Source: Sporosarcina highlanderae
Lineage (GTDB): Bacteria; Bacillota; Bacilli; Bacillales_A; Planococcaceae
Assembly: GCF_030433715.1 (NCBI RefSeq)
Contig: NZ_JAROCC010000006.1
Location: forward strand, 62,001-126,000
Direction: 5' to 3'
Length of the DNA stretch: 64,000 nucleotides
The notes under the pieces were generated by a model. It saw nothing but the letters and a program-made list of their open reading frames with translations. It was not told where the DNA came from and ran no database searches. Position numbers and translations under genes: made by a program. Shown in pieces: positions 1 through 8,483 of this stretch. Numbering within the stretch: position 1 is the stretch's first letter; each line of letters starts with the position of its first letter.

Positions 1-556
1 TGTAAAGAGCTGCTGTTTCCATTTCAACAGCTAAGACGCCATATTGAGCAAGTTTCTCATGCTCTGCATGTTCGTTATAGAAGAAGTCTTCAGTATATAC
101 ATTTCCTACTTTTAAATTCAGCCCTTTTTCTACTCCAGCATTATAAGCTTTCAATAGTAAATCGAAGTCAGCAGTTGGTGCAAAGTCAACTCCATTAAAG
201 AATGTTCTATTGATCGGTGAGTTTGTTGTCGCTGTTTGAGCTAAGATAACATCACGTACCTTAACGTCTTTTTGAATCGCTCCGCAAGTTCCAACGCGGA
301 TTAACTTTTGTACATCATATTCCTGCATTAATTCATTAATATAGATCGATATGGAAGGGACTCCCATGCCTGTTCCTTGAACAGAGATTCGCTTCCCTTT
401 GTAGGTTCCCGTATAACCAAACATATTCCGAACTTCATTGTACTGGGTAACATCCTCTAAAAACGTCTCTGCGATATATTTAGCTCGTAATGGATCCCCA
501 GGAAGAAGAATCGTCTCCGCGATATCGCCTTTTTTTGCATTGATATGTATACTCAT
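1..556 (-). CDS. deoD: Purine nucleoside phosphorylase DeoD (3' end outside window)
   Basis: DeoD splits purine (deoxy)nucleosides with phosphate into base and (deoxy)ribose-1-phosphate in cytosolic purine salvage. Translation from the ATG at 556 begins [20 protein letters not shown], with the family's [11 protein letters not shown] phosphate-binding segment near residue 20, then [12 protein letters not shown] and RVGTCGAI, all typical of the trimeric/hexameric NP-I family. The frame stays open to base 1, so about 185 of the usual ~235 residues are visible and the C-terminus lies outside the window. A weak purine-rich stretch (GTGAGGG) precedes the start. Confident by direct recognition of the family motifs. 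Confidence 0.95.
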   Translation of the reverse strand, partial: MSIHINAKKGDIAETILLPGDPLRAKYIAETFLEDVTQYNEVRNMFGYTGTYKGKRISVQGTGMGVPSISIYINELMQEYDVQKLIRVGTCGAIQKDVKVRDVILAQTATTNSPINRTFFNGVDFAPTADFDLLLKAYNAGVEKGLNLKVGNVYTEDFFYNEHAEHEKLAQYGVLAVEMETAALY

Positions 557-629
557 TTTTAATGCCCTCACTTTCAAATTTCTTCCTTCATCATACAGTC
601 ATTCGCTATACTTTGCAATTATGACAGTA

Positions 630-851
630 TTAGCGAACACGTTCTTGGTACAATTCAAATAATTCATCAAATACAACACTTGGCATTTCAGGATCTGCTT
701 TTTCTTCTAAATATCTGGAGAGTGGATCAAATCCCCTCTCATCTTTTGGAAAGCTTTGATCATTGAACATTGCCTCGGCAAAGACGCTCATTGAATCGTC
801 TTTCTTTCCTCCGCGAAAAGATAGTGCAAATTGATAAAAAGAACGATCCAT
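630..851 (-). CDS. yozE: YozE family (UPF0346) small protein
   Basis: A small cytosolic protein of about 73 residues starting MDRSFYQFALSFRGGKKDD. It matches the YozE/UPF0346 family, which has a SAM-like helical fold and no established biochemical role. The SFY start, the DDSMSVFAEAMFNDQSFPK segment and the YLE motif are the recognisable parts. A strong GGGAGGAA site lies just upstream; the second of two adjacent ATGs (851) has the better spacing of about 7 bases, while 854 is the alternative. It follows msrB on the same strand with a gap of only about 14 bases, so the two are probably co-transcribed. Confidence 0.85.
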   Translation of the reverse strand: MDRSFYQFALSFRGGKKDDSMSVFAEAMFNDQSFPKDERGFDPLSRYLEEKADPEMPSVVFDELFELYQERVR

Positions 852-865
852 CATCGTTCCTCCCT

Positions 866-1291
866 TCATTCAGTAAATAGGGATGTATATTGTCCATACC
901 CTTCTTCTTCAAGCTTACTGACAGGTATGAAGCAGAGAGCAGCAGAATTGATGCAATACCTCAGGCCCTCTGGACCAGGTCCATCGGGAAAAACATGCCC
1001 CAAATGGGAATCGGCTGTTTTACTGCGCACTTCGGTTCTACGCATACCATGGCTTGAATCGAAATGCTCCGTCACTTCTTCACTTACAATCGGTTTAGTG
1101 AAGCTTGGCCAACCACAACCGGCATCGTATTTATCTTTCGAACTGAACAAAGGCTTACCTGAAACGATATCGACGTAGATGCCCTCTTCATAATGGTTGT
1201 CATATTCATTTTGAAAAGGCGGCTCAGTTCCATTTTCCTGTGTTACATAATACTGCATTGCAGTTAGTTCGTTTTTAAGGTCTTCTTTCAT
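866..1291 (-). CDS. msrB: Peptide methionine-R-sulfoxide reductase MsrB
   Basis: Reduces the R-epimer of methionine sulfoxide in proteins, repairing oxidative damage in the cytosol. At 141 residues it has the usual length. Visible motifs are [17 protein letters not shown] (Cys59, likely resolving), [10 protein letters not shown] and RYCINSAAL, with catalytic Cys113. The zinc-binding CxxC pairs of some MsrB forms are absent, as in B. subtilis. Residue 120 is Cys (AALCF), where the family nearly always has Arg (AALRF). The start overlaps the end of msrA by four bases (ATGA), so translation is probably coupled. Identification is secure; the effect of the R-to-C change is unknown. Confidence 0.95.
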   Translation of the reverse strand: MKEDLKNELTAMQYYVTQENGTEPPFQNEYDNHYEEGIYVDIVSGKPLFSSKDKYDAGCGWPSFTKPIVSEEVTEHFDSSHGMRRTEVRSKTADSHLGHVFPDGPGPEGLRYCINSAALCFIPVSKLEEEGYGQYTSLFTE

Positions 1292-1818
1292 TCCTCTTCA
1301 CCCCAATGATTTATTTTGAAAGCCACGCGCCCCGAGCCAATTGCGTAACGGTTATAATGGGAGGGGTTTTTCAAATAATAGTTTTGGTGTCCCTCCTCAG
1401 CCGGATAGAAAGGTTTTGCTGGTAGGATTTCGGTCTGAATCTCCTTTGAGAATTTACCGGAAGCCTCGAGGTCGTGTTTTGATTGATGCGCCTTTTCATA
1501 TTGTTCCGGTGAAGTCGTATAAATAGCCGTTTGGTAGGATTCTCCGCGATCAAAAAATTGCCCTCCGGCATCAGTCGGATCGATTTGGCGCCAGAAGATG
1601 GATAGAAGTTCTTCATAAGAGATGATTTCGTCTTCAAATGTGATTTCAACCGCTTCACGATGACCCGTCGTATTTGTGCATACAAGTTCATAGCTTGGAT
1701 TTTCTACATCGCCTCCAGTGTACCCGGAAACAACCGAAATCACTCCATCGTAACGGTCAAACGGTTTTACCATACACCAGAAACAACCTCCAGCAAATAT
1801 AGCTTTTTGAATAGTCAT
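1288..1818 (-). CDS. msrA: Peptide methionine-S-sulfoxide reductase MsrA
   Basis: Reduces the S-epimer of methionine sulfoxide and complements the adjacent MsrB. The GCFWC motif is at residues 11-15 with catalytic Cys12, followed by the family's [28 protein letters not shown] and HQNYYLKNP segments. The ATG at 1818 is chosen because AAGGAGAG sits 8 bases upstream; an in-frame ATG at 1824 would lie only about 2 bases from that site. The 176-residue length matches Bacillus MsrA. Gene order msrA-msrB with a four-base overlap supports a two-gene operon, followed by yozE. Confidence 0.95.
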   Translation of the reverse strand: MTIQKAIFAGGCFWCMVKPFDRYDGVISVVSGYTGGDVENPSYELVCTNTTGHREAVEITFEDEIISYEELLSIFWRQIDPTDAGGQFFDRGESYQTAIYTTSPEQYEKAHQSKHDLEASGKFSKEIQTEILPAKPFYPAEEGHQNYYLKNPSHYNRYAIGSGRVAFKINHWGEEE

Positions 1819-1830
1819 TGTCATCTCTCC

Positions 1831-2403
1831 TTATTTATTCGGAATTGTCACTTCAAGCTCGATATTATCTTCCTTAAGATTAAACGACTTCGCTTTTATC
1901 AGTATGTCTCCTGAAACCGGTAATTCCGATAAATTGATGAAAATTTCTTCTTCTTTTGCCCTTACAACCATCCATTCGGGTAAATCAATGGTGTCACGTA
2001 ATATTTCAAGTACAGTGGAAGGGGGAAAGTTAAAATCACCGATTTCTAATGATGATTGTTTGAGGAGTAAATTTCCGTCCTCTAAAACTACCGGATCAAA
2101 ATGCATGATGACCGGCAATGTAAATCCAAATACCGTCAATTTGGAAACTAAAATGACATCTTCCCTTATTACCATTGTTACAGGAAGGGGCTCTCCCTTC
2201 ATCGCTTTTTGGATATAAGTATTAGCCAAAGATTCAAGGTCTTTCTTGGTTGCTTTAATACTTAAAACACTTCCCCTAACAGAGCGTTCATATGAAGGAA
2301 GCGGCCCTGAGTCTTTAGGGCTATCAATATATAGCACTAACGCAATTATGCCCGTTACAATTAATCCTAACAGACTGAAAAATGCTATTTTCCATATGTT
2401 CAC
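1831..2403 (-). CDS. ypmS: YpmS family membrane-anchored protein
   Basis: A 190-residue protein with one N-terminal membrane segment (residues about 5-25, WKIAFFSLLGLIVTGIIALV) and an extracytoplasmic remainder rich in beta-type sequence. It matches YpmS, a conserved Bacillales protein of unknown function that lies next to ypmR. The start is GTG at 2403, six bases after a GGGGTGG ribosome binding site. It lies 12 bases downstream of the SGNH lipoprotein gene and 12 bases upstream of msrA, so all of these may be one transcription unit. The family call rests on similarity and synteny; the role is unknown. Confidence 0.8.
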   Translation of the reverse strand: MNIWKIAFFSLLGLIVTGIIALVLYIDSPKDSGPLPSYERSVRGSVLSIKATKKDLESLANTYIQKAMKGEPLPVTMVIREDVILVSKLTVFGFTLPVIMHFDPVVLEDGNLLLKQSSLEIGDFNFPPSTVLEILRDTIDLPEWMVVRAKEEEIFINLSELPVSGDILIKAKSFNLKEDNIELEVTIPNK

Positions 2404-2415
2404 AATCGACCACCC

Positions 2416-3228
2416 CTACATATCCAATTTCCCATCCGACAGTTCACTCAAACCACAACTATCGACTTTTTCGATAAAGCGGTTTGCCATGTTTTCATAT
2501 CCTTTTGCATTCGGATGAAAGAAATCGGTATGGTAAACCATGTTTTCATTGCTGATAAATAGATCACTCACTGGCACAAAACACGCTTTACCATCCATGA
2601 TCGTTTGAATTTCTATTGCCTCATTCCAGTCTTCTATAATCGTATTAAATTCATTCGCTTCTGCAATGACAATTGACAAGGGATTGTAAAGTCCTGCTAC
2701 TATAATCACTGCATCGCCGTTTAACCCTCGGATCATCTTGAATATTTCGTCAAGCCGATTTTCAAATTTACCTAATTCGATGTAAAAAGGTCCTGTCTTC
2801 AAATCGAAGAGATTTTCTTTGACGATTTTCATCATGTCGTTTCCGCCAATTGTCATATAAATGACATCCGCTTTCTTGATAGACGCTTGAATTTCCGGGT
2901 CTTCAAGCTGTTTGATGAGTTGATCGCTACGTCTACCTCTTTTTGCTAAGTTTTCAGCATGAAGTTCTTTTACGCCTTTCCAATAATTCATTGCAAGTGC
3001 CACCCGACCAAAATAGCCACCCCTTTTCAGCTCATCTCCAACGCCTTGGGTTAACGAATCACCAAGCCCGATGACAGTGATATTTTCAGGGATGAAATAA
3101 TCAGGGACCATATATTCCTTAAACGCAATCTCTTCCCTTTCGAAAAAGGGTTCCGGTTGGGAAATGCTTTTTTCCTGACAACCTGTCAAAACGAATGAGA
3201 AGATGATCACTATGAATATTCTTCTCAT
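2416..3228 (-). CDS. ypmR: SGNH/GDSL-type esterase lipoprotein, YpmR family
   Basis: A secreted lipoprotein of about 270 residues. The signal peptide ends in a lipobox (FVLTGCQ), so the mature protein is lipid-anchored at Cys. The hydrolase part has block I GLGDSLTQGVGD (nucleophile Ser), an Asn block (TIGGNDMMK) and a late D-x-x-H block (DFFHPN), as in SGNH lipases/esterases such as B. subtilis YpmR. The substrate is unknown. ATG 3228 follows GGAG by 10 bases; the in-frame GTG at 3234 is less likely. It precedes ypmS by 12 bases, the same arrangement as in B. subtilis. Confidence 0.88.
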   Translation of the reverse strand: MRRIFIVIIFSFVLTGCQEKSISQPEPFFEREEIAFKEYMVPDYFIPENITVIGLGDSLTQGVGDELKRGGYFGRVALAMNYWKGVKELHAENLAKRGRRSDQLIKQLEDPEIQASIKKADVIYMTIGGNDMMKIVKENLFDLKTGPFYIELGKFENRLDEIFKMIRGLNGDAVIIVAGLYNPLSIVIAEANEFNTIIEDWNEAIEIQTIMDGKACFVPVSDLFISNENMVYHTDFFHPNAKGYENMANRFIEKVDSCGLSELSDGKLDM

Positions 3229-3273
3229 AAACACAGTTCTCCTTTATTTATTTTTTGATTAATCCGTGCCCTC

Positions 3274-4119
3274 TTAATCTGTATAGTACATAAATCCAAT
3301 TGCACCTTCACCTGTATGGGTGCTTATAATCGGAGAAGTGAATGAGAATTTAACATCCTTCCATCCGGATTCCTCAATCAATTGCAAGAGCGGTTCTGCC
3401 ATCGCCATTCCGTTTGCATGTGAAATTCCGATTGACTTTATGATCTTCCCTGCCGTATCTTCTTTGAATGCTTTGTACAGATGGGAGACTACTTGTCTAT
3501 GACTGCGCGCTTTGCCTACTGGTGTATATACTCCTTCTTGAAGAGTCGCGATAGGTTTAATGTTCAATAGGGAGCCTATCATCGCTTTCCCTTTTCCAAC
3601 ACGGCCACCTTTCACGAGATTATCAAGCATATCTACTACGACAAACAAAGTCGTGTTTTTCCTCACATCTTTCAATCGTTCTTCGATTTCCTGTACACTC
3701 TTTCCTTCACTAGCCATTTTTGCTGCTTCGACAACTTGGAATGTTAAAGCATGCGAAATATACATCGAGTCGATGACAGTAACTTTAGAATCTGTCATTT
3801 GAGCAGCGGCTTCAGCTGATTTTACTGTTCCGCTCATGCCGCCAGTCATATGAATTGAAATAATTTCACTTCCATCTTCTCCAAGGCGATCGTATAGTTC
3901 TTTGAAAACTCCAGTAGCGGGCTGAGAGCTTTTCGGAAGTTCTTTACTACTTTTCATCTTTTCCATGAACGAATCGGGTTTCAAGTCGATTTTATCTGTG
4001 TAAGTTTCCCCGTCGATGTGAATAGTAAGTGGCACGACATGGATATCGTATTTGTCTGTATAGTTTTCGATCAAGTCAGCTGTCGAATCAGTGACAATGT
4101 GTATTTTTTTTATATTCAT
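3274..4119 (-). CDS. DegV family fatty-acid-binding protein
   Basis: The 281-residue protein has the two DegV lobes. The N-terminus reads KIHIVTDSTADL, the family's VTDSxxDL signature. SSQPATG and the HMTGGMSGT segment follow, and the C-terminal lobe contains GVYTPVGKARSHRQ. Family members bind a fatty acid; FakB proteins hand it to the kinase FakA for phosphorylation. Which fatty acid is bound here cannot be read from sequence. A GGGAAG site precedes the ATG. The gene is divergent from the hemolysin-III-like gene at 4201, sharing an 80-base intergenic region. Confidence 0.9.
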   Translation of the reverse strand: MNIKKIHIVTDSTADLIENYTDKYDIHVVPLTIHIDGETYTDKIDLKPDSFMEKMKSSKELPKSSQPATGVFKELYDRLGEDGSEIISIHMTGGMSGTVKSAEAAAQMTDSKVTVIDSMYISHALTFQVVEAAKMASEGKSVQEIEERLKDVRKNTTLFVVVDMLDNLVKGGRVGKGKAMIGSLLNIKPIATLQEGVYTPVGKARSHRQVVSHLYKAFKEDTAGKIIKSIGISHANGMAMAEPLLQLIEESGWKDVKFSFTSPIISTHTGEGAIGFMYYTD

Positions 4120-4142
4120 AATAGAGCACTTCCCTAGTCATA

Positions 4143-4172
4143 TTGGAGATTATTATCTTATTTTAGTATAGT
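4143..4172 (+). promoter_or_regulatory. Candidate SigA promoter for the hemolysin-III-like gene
   Basis: TTGGAG (4143-4148) and TATAGT (4167-4172) are separated by 18 bases and lie just upstream of the ribosome binding site for the gene starting at 4201. The -10 is good and the -35 moderate; it is the best match in this short divergent region. Confidence 0.35.
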
Positions 4173-4200
4173 AATGGTAACGGAAGGGAGAAATGTGTAT

Positions 4201-4836
4201 ATGACTGAAGCATTTGATTATAAAAATCCGAGAGAAGAGCTATGGAACGCAATCACTCACGGTCTTGGATTTCTGTTAAGCATTCCTGCGCTCGTTCTGC
4301 TAATTATAGATGGTATTAACCATGGAACGGCTACAGCCGTCGTCAGCTTTTCTATATTCGGTGTGTCCACGCTTCTATTATTTCTAATGAGCACATTACT
4401 CCACAGTATGCCCGTCAAAGTTAAGAAATTGTTCTCAATTTTTGACCATTCGGCAATTTACATCTTGATTGCTGGAACCTATACGCCGTTTCTATTGGTC
4501 ACAATTAAAGGTGTGCTTGGCTGGACCCTTTTTGGAGTTATTTGGGGTCTTGCGATTGTCGGTGTTCTTTTTAAAGTCTTTTTTATTCATAAATACGAGG
4601 CTTTGTCTCTTGTTTTCTATATTGTAATGGGTTGGCTGATTGTGTTTGCGATTAAGCCGCTTTATGAGCAGTTGCCAATTGAAGGAATTATTCTCTTAGT
4701 TTTAGGTGGAGTATTCTACACTTTTGGTTCCATTTTTTATGCGTGGAGAAAGATTCCTTACAATCATGCTATTTGGCATATTTTCGTCATTGCTGGCAGT
4801 GCCTGTATGTTTTTCAGCGTCCTCCTTTATGTTTGA
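4201..4836 (+). CDS. Hemolysin III / PAQR-family membrane protein (YplQ, TrhA-like)
   Basis: A polytopic membrane protein of about 211 residues with roughly seven transmembrane helices. The N-terminus carries REELWNAITHGLGF, whose His belongs to the family's metal site; the other signatures are STLLHSMP and, near the end, YNHAIWHIFV. Bacterial homologues were named for haemolysis in heterologous hosts and one affects membrane energetics; the native function is unclear. ATG 4201 is preceded by GGAAGGGAG at about 10 bases; an in-frame GTG lies at 4195. The last codons overlap a terminator stem. Confidence 0.88.
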   Translation: MTEAFDYKNPREELWNAITHGLGFLLSIPALVLLIIDGINHGTATAVVSFSIFGVSTLLLFLMSTLLHSMPVKVKKLFSIFDHSAIYILIAGTYTPFLLVTIKGVLGWTLFGVIWGLAIVGVLFKVFFIHKYEALSLVFYIVMGWLIVFAIKPLYEQLPIEGIILLVLGGVFYTFGSIFYAWRKIPYNHAIWHIFVIAGSACMFFSVLLYV

Positions 4837-4856
4837 TTGAGGACGCTGTTTTTTAT
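4815..4856 (+). terminator. Rho-independent terminator overlapping the gene end
   Basis: A 10-bp stem (CAGCGTCCTC at 4815-4824 and GAGGACGCTG at 4839-4848) is followed by TTTTTT. The left arm lies inside the last coding codons of the hemolysin-III-like gene and the loop contains its stop codon. Confidence 0.8.
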
Positions 4857-5335
4857 TCTTTATCGAATATTAAATATGAATAAGGAATGCCGTCTTGTGT
4901 GAGATGGTCTTCAGATTCGGAGATGAGTTTCCAGCTGCCGTCGTCGTACTCAGGGAAGAAGGTGTCTCCTTCGTAGCTGTTTCGAATGACGGTGATGTAT
5001 AGACGGTCAGCAATCGGCATTGATAATTTGAAAATTTCCGCGCCACCAATAATAACGACTTCCTCCGAATATTCTTTTCCTCGTTGAATCGCTTCATGCA
5101 GGTCATGTACAACTTCGGCGCCTTCAACTGAATAACCTTCATTTCTTGTAATGATTATATTCAATCTTCCTGGCAACAGCCTTCCGATCGATTCGTACGT
5201 TTTACGGCCCATGATAATCGCTTTTCCCATCGTCACTTTTTTAAAGTACTTCAATTCCTCAGGGATATGCCAAGGCATTTTATTATCTATGCCGATGACA
5301 CGGTTCAAGTCAACGGCTACAAGTAATGAAATCAT
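4853..5335 (-). CDS. dfrA: Dihydrofolate reductase
   Basis: NADPH-dependent reduction of dihydrofolate to tetrahydrofolate, regenerating the cofactor consumed by ThyA next door. The 160-residue protein has the classic layout: ISLLVAVDLNRVIGIDNKMP at the start, PWHIPEELKYFKK with the substrate-binding acid, IMGRKTYESIGRLLPGR, and the later VVIIGGAEIF segment. A strong AGGAGAGGAAG site precedes the ATG. It lies 25 bases after thyA on the same strand, the standard thyA-dfrA operon of Firmicutes. It is the chromosomal trimethoprim target; nothing visible suggests a resistance variant. Confidence 0.97.
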   Translation of the reverse strand: MISLLVAVDLNRVIGIDNKMPWHIPEELKYFKKVTMGKAIIMGRKTYESIGRLLPGRLNIIITRNEGYSVEGAEVVHDLHEAIQRGKEYSEEVVIIGGAEIFKLSMPIADRLYITVIRNSYEGDTFFPEYDDGSWKLISESEDHLTQDGIPYSYLIFDKE

Positions 5336-5360
5336 CTTATACTTCCTCTCCTGATAGACG

Positions 5361-6305
5361 TTATACAGCTATTGGCGCTTTAATTTTTGGATATGGATCA
5401 TAACCCTCAACAGATATGTCCTCGTATGTGAGGTCGAATATTGTCGATTTGCCGTTCATATCGATGTGTAATGTCGGTAAATCCTTAGGAGTCCTCGATA
5501 ACTGTTCTTTCACTTGTTCGATATGATTCAAATAGATGTGGGCGTCTCCTAGTGTGTGTACGAATTCTCCGACTTCCAAACCGCATTCGATGGCAATTAA
5601 TTGAATGAGCAATGCATAAGAGGCAATGTTAAAAGGGACACCAAGGAAGACGTCTGCACTCCGTTGATACAGTTGACAAGAAAGCTTTCCGTCTGCAACA
5701 TAGAACTGGAACAGTGCATGACAAGGCGGTAAGGCCATATCATTCACCTCAGAAGGATTCCACCCTGTGACGATATGTCTTCTTGAGTCAGGATTATTTT
5801 TGATTCCTTCGATTAGAGCAGCGATTTGATCGACCGAATCATTCCCTGTTGTCCATGAACGCCATTGCTTGCCGTAAATCGGCCCAAGATCACCAAACTT
5901 TTCTGCAAAGGCTTCGTCTTCTACAATGTTTTTTTTGTATAGTTCCATCTGCACTTTATATACAGCAGCGAATTGGTCATCTTGTTGACTGCGTCTGCCG
6001 AAATCCGTCATATCGGGTCCTGTGTACTCTTCGCTTTTAACCCAACGTTCGAATCCCCATTCATCCCAAATTGGATTTCGGTCTTCGATCAATGTCTTCA
6101 AATTTGTATCCCCTTTAAGGAACCAAAGAAGCTCAGATGCGATTAATCGGAACGCAGTTTTCTTTGTAGTCATAAGGGGAAAACCCTTTTGCAAGTCGTA
6201 TCTCATTTGATAGCCGAAAACGCTTATTGTCCCCGTCCCCGTTCTATCTTCCTTAACAGTTCCATGTTCAATGATATGAGCACACAGCTCCAAGTATTGT
6301 ATCAT
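5361..6305 (-). CDS. thyA: Thymidylate synthase (long form with internal insertion)
   Basis: Converts dUMP to dTMP using methylene-tetrahydrofolate. At 314 residues it is the long form, like Lactobacillus casei and staphylococcal enzymes, carrying about 50 extra residues (roughly 80-150, around [17 protein letters not shown]) relative to the 264-residue E. coli enzyme. Recognisable motifs are [24 protein letters not shown], the catalytic [11 protein letters not shown] with nucleophilic Cys, and [26 protein letters not shown] lies upstream of the ATG. It is co-oriented with dfrA 25 bases downstream. Secure call. Confidence 0.97.
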   Translation of the reverse strand: MIQYLELCAHIIEHGTVKEDRTGTGTISVFGYQMRYDLQKGFPLMTTKKTAFRLIASELLWFLKGDTNLKTLIEDRNPIWDEWGFERWVKSEEYTGPDMTDFGRRSQQDDQFAAVYKVQMELYKKNIVEDEAFAEKFGDLGPIYGKQWRSWTTGNDSVDQIAALIEGIKNNPDSRRHIVTGWNPSEVNDMALPPCHALFQFYVADGKLSCQLYQRSADVFLGVPFNIASYALLIQLIAIECGLEVGEFVHTLGDAHIYLNHIEQVKEQLSRTPKDLPTLHIDMNGKSTIFDLTYEDISVEGYDPYPKIKAPIAV

Positions 6306-6342
6306 ATTACCAATTCCTCCTTACACTTAAATGTCAGTATAA

Positions 6343-6384
6343 CAAAAACCGCCGAAATGGTCTTATGATAACCATTTCGGCGGT
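6343..6384 (-). terminator. Terminator whose stem lies in the last codons of ypjP
   Basis: A 14-bp perfect stem (6348-6361 paired with 6371-6384) is followed, in the minus direction, by a T5 stretch. The right arm encodes the final residues of YpjP, so coding and terminator functions overlap. Confidence 0.8.
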
Positions 6385-6965
6385 GTGTTTTTCGACCAAT
6401 AGATATCCCCTAATGAATGATGGACGGTGAAATCATCATCGGCTGTGTGATAGTGGAAGTTGTAGAAATACCCATCTTGTGGCCTTTTCTCTGTTCGCAC
6501 ATGGAATCGGATAAGGTCTTTTTTCGCCTCTGTGTCGGAAACGTGAAATATCTTTTCGGCATAGTTACCTGAAGGCGTTTCTGTAATTGATATTCTTCCG
6601 TTATCCAGGCCACCAGCGGATGCGACTGTCGATTCAATGACCTCAGACATTTTTGGGAAGATGACTTGATCGAATTCATGTTTGATGACGGGACCGATTC
6701 TTGAACCAAATTTCAAATAAACAAGCTCTTTGGCAGGATTAAACAATATCTCCTCTATGGAAGGTGTCTGTGCAAAGATCTCCCGTTCAAATATCGAATC
6801 CTCAAGTCCTAATTGAAGACCATGTTTCTGTAAGGACGGTAAATCGGTTTCTCTTGTATCATCTTTTGGTTGAAGGGTTGTCCATATTTCATGGCTTGGC
6901 GATATTACTCCAAGTGTCAGGACCGCAACAATTGCAATGAATAATTTTTGGAAGTACTTTTTCAT
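6363..6965 (-). CDS. ypjP: YpjP-like secreted/membrane-anchored protein
   Basis: A protein of about 200 residues with an N-terminal hydrophobic segment (YFQKLFIAIVAVLTLGVI), either a signal peptide or an anchor. Otherwise it is soluble, with aromatic/His-rich C-terminal segments (FYNFHYHTADDDFTVHHSLG). It resembles B. subtilis YpjP, also found beside thyB-dfrA, which supports the call; the family has no known function. ATG 6965 has AGGTG about 7 bases upstream; GTG 6974 and ATG 6971 are in-frame alternatives. It is 57 bases upstream of the thyA start, separated by a terminator. Confidence 0.75.
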   Translation of the reverse strand: MKKYFQKLFIAIVAVLTLGVISPSHEIWTTLQPKDDTRETDLPSLQKHGLQLGLEDSIFEREIFAQTPSIEEILFNPAKELVYLKFGSRIGPVIKHEFDQVIFPKMSEVIESTVASAGGLDNGRISITETPSGNYAEKIFHVSDTEAKKDLIRFHVRTEKRPQDGYFYNFHYHTADDDFTVHHSLGDIYWSKNTPPKWLS

Positions 6966-7106
6966 CTTCATCACCTGCTTTTTGTTTTGTACGATTTACT
7001 TATATAGTATTTACGTAAAAGGTTTGAAAAGGTTTCTTATTTCTTAGTTTCATTGTACAATAAAACTGAACTTATTTGTGAGGTTTTATGAAGGAGGTTT
7101 TTATAA

Positions 7107-7184
7107 ATGGATGTTCAATTACTAATGGGAATCGGAATGCTCGTTCTCGTCCTTTATTTAAGCTCGTTGAATTTTACTCATTGA
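7107..7184 (+). CDS. Tiny membrane peptide (25 residues)
   Basis: A 25-codon reading frame with a consensus AAGGAGG ribosome binding site 9 bases before its ATG. It is followed 24 bases later by a strong hairpin terminator, so it has the full anatomy of a gene. The peptide begins MDVQLLMGIGMLVLVLY and has one hydrophobic segment (about residues 5-20) ending in SSLNFTH. It is long enough for one membrane span and has no charged residues apart from Asp2. I do not recognise the family. The neighbours on both sides run on the opposite strand, so it would be monocistronic. Confidence 0.6.
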   Translation: MDVQLLMGIGMLVLVLYLSSLNFTH

Positions 7185-7207
7185 TCACCAAAAATGTTTT
7201 CGTAGTC

Positions 7208-7250
7208 AATAAAGCCGTCGACTCTAATTTGAGTCGACGGCTTTATTTAT
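7208..7250. terminator. Bidirectional terminator
   Basis: A 17-bp perfect stem (7208-7224 with 7231-7247) around a 6-base loop. It serves the tiny plus-strand gene and the minus-strand methyltransferase gene, whose stop codon lies at its edge. Confidence 0.85.
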
Positions 7251-8026
7251 TTGGATAAATGCCCAAAATGGAATTTTGTATTTGGGCGTATTTCACGGTC
7301 AAGTTTGAATCGTTCAAAGACAGGCGAATCGTATCTTTCCTTCACAACTACGCGTCGCTTGCATACTCTGAATGCCTCTTTCATCCATTCCTCCGTTAAA
7401 GCAGTATGCACTCCTACCTGTCGAAGAGGCGTGAAATTGGAAGATTCCTCAATTGGGGCGTGAAACATCGGGTCGATATACACTACATCCCATGAACAAT
7501 CTTCCTGAGTACGAAGAAATGCAATCGCTTCAGAATGAATCACTTCAATACCTTTCATAGCAACTTTTAGTGTTTCCGAGTCAGTTTGGAATTTCCCAAG
7601 TCCAATCTTTGTTAGAAAAGCTACGGACGGATCTGCTTCCAAACCAGTACACTTTCCATTTTCCCCTATTATATAGGAAGCGATTATACTATCGGACGCT
7701 AGTCCTAAGGTGCAATCTAAAAATGTATCGCCTCCTACCAATTGACTTGCGTCAATAAGCGGATCTGTTTCACCTTTAAGTATTCTTTTTAATCGAAAAG
7801 CGGCGGAATTTGGATGAAAGAAAAAAGGTTGGTCCATTCCTATTCGAAAAAGTTCATAGCGTTCTTTTCCTGCAACGAGAATATCGGCATCAAATTCACT
7901 TTGCATTCCTGAAATTGATCGCTTTTTTCTTTCCACTACGGGATACGTCAATTCATCACTTGCAGACTTTGCTAATGCATATGTCGTCTCATCGGGCCTT
8001 CCGGCTGTCGTGATGATTGTCGTCAC
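7247..8026 (-). CDS. SAM-dependent methyltransferase, YpiP/RsmJ-related
   Basis: A 259-residue class I methyltransferase. It has the glycine-poor SAM motif (GGDTFLDCTLGLASDSIIAS), an acidic ribose-binding segment (CTGLEADPSV) and the catalytic-type VVYIDPMFHAP, as in RsmJ (16S rRNA m2G1516) and B. subtilis YpiP. The true substrate is not known. The start is GTG at 8026, overlapping the stop of brxA (GTGA), which implies translational coupling. YpiP-family proteins are shorter than, and diverged from, proteobacterial RsmJ. Moderate confidence in function, high in fold. Confidence 0.8.
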   Translation of the reverse strand: MTTIITTAGRPDETTYALAKSASDELTYPVVERKKRSISGMQSEFDADILVAGKERYELFRIGMDQPFFFHPNSAAFRLKRILKGETDPLIDASQLVGGDTFLDCTLGLASDSIIASYIIGENGKCTGLEADPSVAFLTKIGLGKFQTDSETLKVAMKGIEVIHSEAIAFLRTQEDCSWDVVYIDPMFHAPIEESSNFTPLRQVGVHTALTEEWMKEAFRVCKRRVVVKERYDSPVFERFKLDREIRPNTKFHFGHLSK

Positions 8027-8460
8027 TTCTTACAAACTTGTTCAAGTACACCTGTTAGGTGATCCTTGATCTGTTCCATATCGGTGTTCTCGATTTCTTC
8101 CCTTGGTATGAAATTCGCTAATGATCCATCTCTCCACACAGCAATGGAAGGCGAGCTCGGTGGCACTTCCGGGAAGAAATCCCTCATCATTGCAGTAGCT
8201 TCTTTGTCTTGACCAGCGAATACCGTCAATAAGTGGTCAGGTTTTTCAGCTGAAGCGCTTAAGGCTTCTCTAACGGCCGGGCGAGCAAGTCCAGCCGCAC
8301 ATCCACATACAGAATTTATAACAATAAGCGCAGTTCCCTTTAATGAATCCATTGTTTCTTGCACTTCTTCAGCGGTTGTCAATTCTGTAAAACCGTTTTG
8401 AACCAATTCTTCACGCATCGGTTTAACGATGCCCCTCATATATTCATCGTACGCATTCAT
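8023..8460 (-). CDS. brxA: Bacilliredoxin BrxA (YphP/YqiW family)
   Basis: A thioredoxin-fold protein of 145 residues with the CGC active site in NSVCGCAAGLARPA (about residues 50-64), diagnostic of the BrxA/BrxB bacilliredoxins. These remove bacillithiol from S-bacillithiolated proteins after oxidative stress, so the organism probably makes bacillithiol, consistent with the YfiT-like gene at 30390. VFAGQDKEATAMMR and PPSSPSIAVWRDG are further family segments. A GAGAGGGG site precedes the ATG. It is co-oriented and overlapping with the downstream methyltransferase gene and 23 bases from cvfC/ypgR. Confidence 0.93.
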   Translation of the reverse strand: MNAYDEYMRGIVKPMREELVQNGFTELTTAEEVQETMDSLKGTALIVINSVCGCAAGLARPAVREALSASAEKPDHLLTVFAGQDKEATAMMRDFFPEVPPSSPSIAVWRDGSLANFIPREEIENTDMEQIKDHLTGVLEQVCKK

Positions 8461-8483
8461 CTAAATAATCCCCTCTCAATTTG

